The notes under the pieces were generated by a model. That model had not been told where the DNA came from and ran no database searches. It saw only the letters and a program-made list of their open reading frames with translations. This document shows positions 56,418 through 62,190 of a DNA stretch of 62,190 nt, one piece after another. Source of the stretch: an uncultured Lachnospiraceae bacterium. Its GTDB lineage: Bacteria; Bacillota; Clostridia; Lachnospirales; Lachnospiraceae. Position numbers and translations under genes: made by a program. Location: assembly GCA_947172705.1 (NCBI GenBank), contig CAMWCA010000013.1, positions 1 through 62,190 of the forward strand, read 5' to 3'. Within the stretch, counting starts at the first letter, position 1; each line of letters begins with the position of its first letter.

Positions 56418-58745
56418 ATGAAATACCACAATGGATGCTGGCTGTTTAGAGAAGGCGTAGGCTGTTTTTCACCCCAGCATGTATATGAGATCAGAAAAGG
56501 AGAAAAGGAAGTCATTTTATGCGCGCCCACGTCGCGGATCGAGAAAAAGGGAGATACCCTGGGGGGCATCAATCTGACAGTACGTATCAGTGCCCCCATG
56601 CCGGAGGTGATTCGGGTACAGACTTATCATCACAGGGGCGTAAGGAAAAAAGCGCCGGAATTTGAATTGAATCTGCCGGGAGATCTGAACCTGGATGTGA
56701 CGGAAGAAAGCGGGAAACTGACGGTGCAAAACGGACATATGAGCCTGGTGATCGATCTGGAGCATTGGTCCATGCGTTATGAGAGAGACGGAAAGCTTTT
56801 GACAAAGAGCGTTTCCAAGGATCTTGCTTATGTGAGGGAAAACTGGAAGGGTTTTGCCTATGATAAGGGAGGAAAGGCTTATATGTGCCAGCAGCTGGGG
56901 CTTTCCGTGGACGAACTGATCTATGGCATGGGAGAGCGTTTTACGCCCTTTGTGAAAAACGGTCAGTCCGTATCGATCTGGAACGAGGACGGCGGAACCA
57001 GCACGGAGCAATCCTATAAAAATATTCCCTTTTATCTTTCTAACCGGGGCTACGGCGTGTTTGTAAACCATCCGGAAAAGGTGGAGTTTGAGGTGGCAAC
57101 AGAGCAGGTGAGCAAGGTTGGCTTTTCCGTGGAGGGAGAGAGTCTGGATTACTTTTTGATCAACGGACCTTCCATGAAAGAGGTGCTGGAACGTTATACT
57201 GACCTGACGGGGAAACCTTCCCTGCCGGCACAGTGGACCTTTGGGCTGTGGCTTTCCACGTCTTTTACCACCAGCTATGATGAAGCCACGGTTATGAGCT
57301 TTATTGACGGTATGCAGGAGAGAGGGATTCCCCTTTCCGTATTCCATTTCGACTGTTGCTGGATGCGGGAATTCCATTGGACGGACTTTGTGTGGGACGA
57401 AAGGGTATTTCCCGATCCGGCGGGAATGCTTAGGCGGATTAAGGAGAAGGGCATTAAAATCTGTGTCTGGATTAATTCCTACATAGGTCAGGAGTCCTGT
57501 TTGTTTGAGGAAGGGATGGAAAAGGGATACTTCCTGAAGCGTCCAAACGGGGACGTGTGGCAGTGGGATATGTGGCAGCCGGGGCTTGCCATCATTGATT
57601 TTACCAATCCGGAGGCTTGCCGCTGGTATCAGGAAAAGCTGGAGGAGCTGCTGGATATGGGAGTGGACTGCTTCAAAACGGACTTTGGCGAGCGTATTCC
57701 CACTGGCGTTGTCTATTATAATGGTGCAGATCCGGTGAAAATGCACAACTATTATACTTATCTTTATAACAAGACGGTATATCAGGTACTGGAGAAGAAA
57801 AGAGGAAAGGAAGAGGCGGTTCTCTTTGCACGTTCGGCAACTGCAGGGGGGCAGAAATTTCCGGTACACTGGGGCGGAGACTGCTGGTCCGATTATGAAT
57901 CCATGGAAGAAAGCCTGCGGGGCGGCTTGTCCCTGACCAGCAGTGGATTTGGCTTCTGGAGCCACGATATCGGCGGCTTTGAGCACACCTCCACGCCCGA
58001 TGTATACAAGAGATGGGCGGCATTCGGGCTTTTGTCCACCCACAGCCGGTTCCATGGAAGCACCTCCTACCGGGTGCCCTGGGTTTATGACGAAGAGGCA
58101 GTGGACGTGGTGCGGTTTTTCACTCAATTAAAACTGGAGCTTATGCCCTATCTTTACAGTGCCGCGGTGGTAACTTCCAGAACGGGTATCCCTATGATGC
58201 GGAGCATGGCGCTGGAATTTGAAGGTGATTATAATTGCCGTTACCTGGATAAGCAGTATATGCAGGGAGATTCCCTGCTGGTGGCGCCGATTTTTAATGA
58301 AGAAGGGATGGCGCATTACTATCTTCCCGAGGGAACCTGGGTGAATTATCTGACAGGAGAGACTGTATCGGGAGGCGTATGGCGGAAGGAACGGCATGGG
58401 TATCTGTCGGTGCCTCTGTGGGTAAAGGGAAACAGCATCATTCCCACAGGTATTTCCCATGAAAGGGCAGACTATGGCTTTCACGGAAATCTGGAGTTTA
58501 AGGTCTTCGGGCTGGAAAACCAGGGAGAAGCGGCAGTGTATCAGGCAGATCAGGAAGTGGCAAGAATAGATCTGGTAAAGGAAGACGGGAAGATTCAGGG
58601 ACGCGTAAAGGGCGGAGCCGGCAGCAGGATTCGTCTGGTCAACTGCATCTTGTCAGGAGCGGAAGGCGTGGAAATGGAGGCGCAGGGAAGCGATACTCTG
58701 CTTACCTTAAGCGGAGACGATATAAAGTTTTCTTGCAGTTTATAG
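56418..58745 (+). CDS. yicI: Alpha-xylosidase, GH31 (YicI-like)
   Basis: 775 residues from ATG 56418, after GAGGAGG; an in-frame ATG at 56361 is unsupported. The barrel has nucleophile Asp422 in KTDFGERIP and acid/base Asp488 in HWGGDC. GLWLSTSFTTSYDEATV and CFKTDFGERIPTG are close to E. coli YicI, whose alpha-xylosidase specificity depends on this region. No signal peptide. It would release xylose from isoprimeverose-type ends of xyloglucan oligosaccharides. The gene is followed after 21 bp by GH3. An alpha-glucosidase function is less likely given the YicI-like motifs. Confidence 0.92.
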   Translation: MKYHNGCWLFREGVGCFSPQHVYEIRKGEKEVILCAPTSRIEKKGDTLGGINLTVRISAPMPEVIRVQTYHHRGVRKKAPEFELNLPGDLNLDVTEESGKLTVQNGHMSLVIDLEHWSMRYERDGKLLTKSVSKDLAYVRENWKGFAYDKGGKAYMCQQLGLSVDELIYGMGERFTPFVKNGQSVSIWNEDGGTSTEQSYKNIPFYLSNRGYGVFVNHPEKVEFEVATEQVSKVGFSVEGESLDYFLINGPSMKEVLERYTDLTGKPSLPAQWTFGLWLSTSFTTSYDEATVMSFIDGMQERGIPLSVFHFDCCWMREFHWTDFVWDERVFPDPAGMLRRIKEKGIKICVWINSYIGQESCLFEEGMEKGYFLKRPNGDVWQWDMWQPGLAIIDFTNPEACRWYQEKLEELLDMGVDCFKTDFGERIPTGVVYYNGADPVKMHNYYTYLYNKTVYQVLEKKRGKEEAVLFARSATAGGQKFPVHWGGDCWSDYESMEESLRGGLSLTSSGFGFWSHDIGGFEHTSTPDVYKRWAAFGLLSTHSRFHGSTSYRVPWVYDEEAVDVVRFFTQLKLELMPYLYSAAVVTSRTGIPMMRSMALEFEGDYNCRYLDKQYMQGDSLLVAPIFNEEGMAHYYLPEGTWVNYLTGETVSGGVWRKERHGYLSVPLWVKGNSIIPTGISHERADYGFHGNLEFKVFGLENQGEAAVYQADQEVARIDLVKEDGKIQGRVKGGAGSRIRLVNCILSGAEGVEMEAQGSDTLLTLSGDDIKFSCSL

Positions 58746-58766
58746 AAAAAACAGAGGAGGTTTGCA

Positions 58767-60893
58767 ATGGATCGACATGAAATGAGAACAAAGGCGGAGA
58801 ATCTCATGGCAAAGCTGACGCTGGAGGAAAAGATCGGCATGGTTCACGGCGCCCATCTTTTCTCCACCCAGGGGGTGGAAAGGCTGGGGATACCACCTCT
58901 TATTATGTCTGACGGTCCCATGGGGGTACGCCAGGAATTTGAGCCGGACCATTGGAAGGCAATAGACCGTTCCGACGATTATGTGACGTACTTGCCTTGT
59001 AACAGCGCCCTTGCCGCCACATGGAACCGGGATCTTGCCTTTGCCATGGGGAGCGTTTTAGGGGAGGAAGCAAGAGGAAGAGGCAAGGATGTGATTCTTG
59101 CGCCGGGCATTAATATTAAGCGAAGCCCTCTGTGCGGCAGAAATTTTGAGTATTTCAGCGAAGACCCTTATCTTACGGGAGAGCTTGCAGTTCCCTTTAT
59201 CCAGGGGGTGCAGCAGTGGGATGTGGCGGCGTGCGTAAAGCATTTTGCGGCGAACAACCAGGAGACCCAGCGGCTTTGGGTGAATGTGGAGATAGATGAA
59301 AAGGCGCTGAGAGAAATATATCTTCCCGCTTTTTATGAATGTTTAACCAGAGGAAACAGCCTTTCCGTAATGGGGGCTTATAACAAGCTCTACGGAGAGC
59401 ACTGCTGTCAAAGCCAATATCTGCTTCATGATATCCTGCGTCAGGAGTGGGGATATGAGGGCGTTGTGATTTCGGACTGGGGCGGTGTTCATGATACGGA
59501 GTTTGCCGCAATGTCAGAGCTGGATATCGAAATGTCGGTGACAGACGATTTTGACCATTACTTCATGGCGGACCCGCTGAAAAAGGCAGTGGAACAGGGA
59601 AAAATCCCGGAGTCCAAGGTGAACGAAAAGGTGATCCGCATTTTGATGCTTATGATGCAGCTTCACATGCTGGAAGGCGGGGAGGGCAGCCGCAGGCGAG
59701 GCACCTATAATCTGCCTGAGCATCGGTATGCCGCCCTGGAAACTGCAAGAGAGTCCGTGGTGCTTTTGAAAAATGACACAGGGTATCTTCCACTGTGCGA
59801 AGAGAGGATAAAAAAGCTTCTTCTGATAGGAGAAAATGCAGAACGCATTCATTCAAAGGGCGGGGGCAGCGCAGAGATCAAGGCGCTCTACGAAATATCG
59901 CCTTTGATGGGAATCAAAAGGCTTTTGGGAGGCAATGCCCGGGTGGATTTCGTAAAGGGCTATGAAAGCGATGCCCAGGAAAAAAGTGAGGATATAAACT
60001 GGCAGGAAAAAAGCCTGGAAGAGGGCGGAGGACATGGCAGAGAAGAGCAAAAAGAGGATCAAAGCGCAGCGGCAAGAAGAGCAGCACTCCGCAGGGAAGC
60101 TGTGGAAGCGGCAAAAAATTACGATACCGTTATTTTTGTAGGAGGCTTAAATCACGATTATGACAGCGAAGGGCTGGACCGCAGGGATATGAAGCTTCCC
60201 TATGAGCAGGATCGGCTGATCCGTGAGCTGCTTGCCGTTTGTCCGGAACTGGTGGTGATCCTGATAGGCGGCAGCAGCGTGGAGATGGGAGAGTGGATTC
60301 AGGATGCCCATACGGTGCTTTGGAGCTATTACGCAGGCATGGAGGGAGGGACTGCATTGGCGGAGACGCTTTTTGGAAAAGTCAATCCATCGGGAAAGCT
60401 GCCGGAAACCTTTTATAAAAATCATATGGACTGTTCCGCCCATGCCCTGGGAGAGTTTGCCGGGGAAGAGCAGGTTGCCTATAAAGAAGGAATTTTCGTT
60501 GGCTATCGTTACAATGAAACCTTTGGGGTGGAACCGGAATTTTGCTTTGGGCATGGCGTTTCTTATTCCCGGTTTGTCTATGAGGATGCGGTTTATGAGG
60601 AGGCAGACGGCTGCGGCTATGTGATATGCAGGCTGACCAATACGGGAAAATACCCGGGAGGAGAAACGGTGCAGGTCTACCGCATAAAGGAGCAGGAGAA
60701 AGCGCCGGAGGAATGGCAGCAAAAAGAAGCGCATCTGTCAGAGCTTCGCCCTTTAAAAGAACTGGCAGGCTTTGGAAAGATCTACCTGGAACCGGGGGAA
60801 ACGGGACAGATCAAAATTTCCGTGAAAACCAGGCAGGAGAGAGTCCGCCTGGGAGTGGGAAGCAGCGTAAAGGATATCAGACTTTGGGTTTAG
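58767..60893 (+). CDS. Beta-glucosidase, GH3
   Basis: 708 residues, no signal peptide. N-terminal (beta/alpha)8 domain with nucleophile Asp237 in VVISDWGGVHD and substrate-binding segment CVKHFAANNQETQR (about 158-171). The alpha/beta sandwich and C-terminal fibronectin-III-like domain (about 625-705) follow. An unusual charged insertion (about 405-440, rich in Glu, Lys and Arg) lies before YDTVIFVGGLNHD. It would take beta-glucose from the non-reducing end once xylose is removed. Confidence 0.92.
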   Translation: MDRHEMRTKAENLMAKLTLEEKIGMVHGAHLFSTQGVERLGIPPLIMSDGPMGVRQEFEPDHWKAIDRSDDYVTYLPCNSALAATWNRDLAFAMGSVLGEEARGRGKDVILAPGINIKRSPLCGRNFEYFSEDPYLTGELAVPFIQGVQQWDVAACVKHFAANNQETQRLWVNVEIDEKALREIYLPAFYECLTRGNSLSVMGAYNKLYGEHCCQSQYLLHDILRQEWGYEGVVISDWGGVHDTEFAAMSELDIEMSVTDDFDHYFMADPLKKAVEQGKIPESKVNEKVIRILMLMMQLHMLEGGEGSRRRGTYNLPEHRYAALETARESVVLLKNDTGYLPLCEERIKKLLLIGENAERIHSKGGGSAEIKALYEISPLMGIKRLLGGNARVDFVKGYESDAQEKSEDINWQEKSLEEGGGHGREEQKEDQSAAARRAALRREAVEAAKNYDTVIFVGGLNHDYDSEGLDRRDMKLPYEQDRLIRELLAVCPELVVILIGGSSVEMGEWIQDAHTVLWSYYAGMEGGTALAETLFGKVNPSGKLPETFYKNHMDCSAHALGEFAGEEQVAYKEGIFVGYRYNETFGVEPEFCFGHGVSYSRFVYEDAVYEEADGCGYVICRLTNTGKYPGGETVQVYRIKEQEKAPEEWQQKEAHLSELRPLKELAGFGKIYLEPGETGQIKISVKTRQERVRLGVGSSVKDIRLWV

Positions 60894-60901
60894 AGGTTGA
60901 A

Positions 60902-62092
60902 ATGTTTACAATTGATCACACATTTTATGAAATAATGAATACGGAACCAGTGGGAAGGGGGATCGGCAATCTATTCCCCCTGTGCTGGTTGGAAAGAATA
61001 CCTAAGGAGCATATGCATGACAGCATGAGAGAGATCGCCGGGAAGGATACCATGGAGTGGGGCGAGCCTTTTTTGTCGGATGCCTTTGTGGAATGTGCCA
61101 ACATATTAATGGAAGTCTTTCAAAAACAGCGTTTTCAGTTTATACCCTTGTGGAAGGAGCAGAAAGAAGGCTGGATACCCGACGGCGATTTGAACAGCGA
61201 GGAGGGCGTTTCCCTTTTTACCGGAAATCCTAAGGTGGATAACATTGCTTTTGCCCACACTTTCGGCAAGGAGTCGATTCCGCCCTATGCTTCGGATGCT
61301 GTGCCGACAGAAAAGAGGGAGAGGGAATCCGGACGTCCAGCTGTGATCATCTGCCCGGGGGGAGGCTATGAAATGCTTTCCGCATATTCGGAAGGAATTC
61401 AGCTTGCCCAGCGGATGGAGAGGGACGGCGGCTACAAAGCCTTTATTCTCCGCTACAGAGTAGCGTCCAACGCATATCCGCTTCCTCACCTTGACCTGAC
61501 AATGGCGGTGATGTATGTGAGGCTGCACGCACGGGAGTATGGAATTGACCCGGAACGGATCATAACCCTGGGGGCTTCCGCCGGAGGGCATCTCTGCGCA
61601 AGCCAGGCATATTTATATGATTCTATGAAGCGGAAGCTTTTGGAAATGTTGCCGGAGGAAAAAGAAAAGCAATATCGGTCTGTGGGGGCATGCCCCAACG
61701 GCGTAGGGCTTTTATACCCTGTTATCAGCTTTCTGGAAGAATATCATGAAGGAAGCTTTCATGCCCTGACAAGAGATCATGCCTTTGCAAGAGAGTATGC
61801 ATTCGCAGGAGAACATGACCTCATGGAGGGTGGGGAGGAACTGAGAGAAAAGCTGTCGGTGGAAAAGCAAATTGGTTCTGGTTATCCTGTAACCTATGCT
61901 TTTGCAAATGAAGACGATGGGTGCGTACCGGCGAGCAACACCCGCCGTCTCGATCAGGCATTGGAAAAGGCTGGAATTGCCCATTTATGCCAGATTTTTC
62001 CTTCCGGCGATCACGGGGTTGGGCTGGGCTATAACTGTTCCTGCAGGCGATGGAGTGAAAATATGCTGGATTTTTTTGAAAAACAGGTTTAA
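60902..62092 (+). CDS. Alpha/beta-hydrolase, carbohydrate acetyl-esterase type
   Basis: 396 residues from ATG 60902, which follows AGAGG; the open frame extends 276 bp further upstream over the GH3 gene but has no start signal there. Oxyanion segment ICPGGGYEMLS (about 145-155), nucleophile Ser226 in GASAGGH, and catalytic His371 in SGDHGVGLG define the BD-FAE/xylan-esterase-like group. No signal peptide. A family-atypical N-terminal 130 residues precede the hydrolase fold. It could remove acetyl groups from imported hemicellulose oligosaccharides. Last gene of the GH42-GH31-GH3 series. Confidence 0.85.
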   Translation: MFTIDHTFYEIMNTEPVGRGIGNLFPLCWLERIPKEHMHDSMREIAGKDTMEWGEPFLSDAFVECANILMEVFQKQRFQFIPLWKEQKEGWIPDGDLNSEEGVSLFTGNPKVDNIAFAHTFGKESIPPYASDAVPTEKRERESGRPAVIICPGGGYEMLSAYSEGIQLAQRMERDGGYKAFILRYRVASNAYPLPHLDLTMAVMYVRLHAREYGIDPERIITLGASAGGHLCASQAYLYDSMKRKLLEMLPEEKEKQYRSVGACPNGVGLLYPVISFLEEYHEGSFHALTRDHAFAREYAFAGEHDLMEGGEELREKLSVEKQIGSGYPVTYAFANEDDGCVPASNTRRLDQALEKAGIAHLCQIFPSGDHGVGLGYNCSCRRWSENMLDFFEKQV

Positions 62093-62095
62093 AAT

Positions 62096-62190
62096 GATGT
62101 GGGTGTCAAAAGCCCTGGCTGGGGAGTGCGTCCGACAATCTGCACAAAAAGAGTTCGTGCAACTGACTTTTGTGCGATGGAGATGAGACT
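62096..62190 (+). repeat. Long hairpin element, copy 3 (cut by window end)
   Basis: The 95 bases visible match copy 2 from its outer end through ATGGAGATGAGACT with six differences. At three of those, copy 3 agrees with the complement of copy 2's right arm rather than its left arm. It starts 3 bp after the esterase stop codon. The right arm lies outside the window. Confidence 0.85.

Noticed and set aside
60626..60901. Extended N-terminus of the esterase over the GH3 gene
   Set aside because: The composition is that of an out-of-frame shadow, and a proper ribosome binding site precedes ATG 60902.

Overview
The window looks like chromosomal DNA of a gut-type Lachnospiraceae (Clostridia). I infer this from the strong GGAGG-type ribosome binding sites, the use of GTG and TTG starts, many intracellular glycosidases fed by lipoprotein-dependent ABC importers, YesM/YesN-type two-component control, BspA-like surface proteins, and several families (DUF5685, BlaI with M56 antirepressor, MMPL next to a GLUG-repeat protein) that are frequent in that family. 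No rRNA, CRISPR array, transposase or prophage gene is visible. The only tRNA is a tRNA-Arg(ACG).

Layout. 0.1-2.1 kb: a 2-isopropylmalate synthase fused to a C-terminal AraC DNA-binding domain. 2.4-6.8 kb (minus strand): a complete beta-glucoside PTS operon (LicT-type antiterminator, EIIBCA, GH1 6-phospho-beta-glucosidase) with a readable promoter, RAT site and terminator. 7.1-11.4 kb: an AgrC-like histidine kinase and a large cell-wall protein behind three 21-bp-spaced direct repeats. 11.7-13.2 kb: an A+T-rich AlbA_2/Schlafen-type protein that looks acquired. 13.3-15.7 kb (minus): an AraC/GyrI regulator, a flavodoxin-like reductase and a TetR repressor with two operator dyads. 15.7-15.9 kb: a strongly structured, apparently free-standing small RNA gene. 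16.1-18.4 kb: BlaI repressor, M56-M23 fusion antirepressor, and a 37-residue membrane peptide. 18.5-23.2 kb: membrane proteins, a TetR regulator and a radical SAM enzyme. 23.4-30.4 kb: MMPL transporter plus a 1480-residue GLUG surface protein. 30.5-39.5 kb: AbrB-like regulator with glycosyltransferase, chemoreceptor, J-domain cluster, tRNA-Arg, MscL with a zinc ribbon, pyridoxal kinase and cardiolipin synthase.

39.5-62.1 kb is a carbohydrate locus: GH94 phosphorylase divergent from a LacI repressor, a first ABC importer, a YesM/YesN two-component system, a second ABC importer, then GH42, GH31 (YicI-like alpha-xylosidase), GH3 and a carbohydrate acetyl-esterase. None of the enzymes has a signal peptide. 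Together they could strip galactose, xylose, glucose and acetyl groups from imported xyloglucan oligosaccharides and phosphorolyse the remaining cellobiose.

The most unusual signal is a family of about 235-bp perfect-hairpin elements (2119-2354, 19192-19426, and 62096 to the window end). They share a conserved core with compensatory base changes, while the roughly 60-bp arms of the first copy are unrelated to those of the other two although each remains self-complementary. One copy is flanked by an 8-bp direct repeat, as after transposition.
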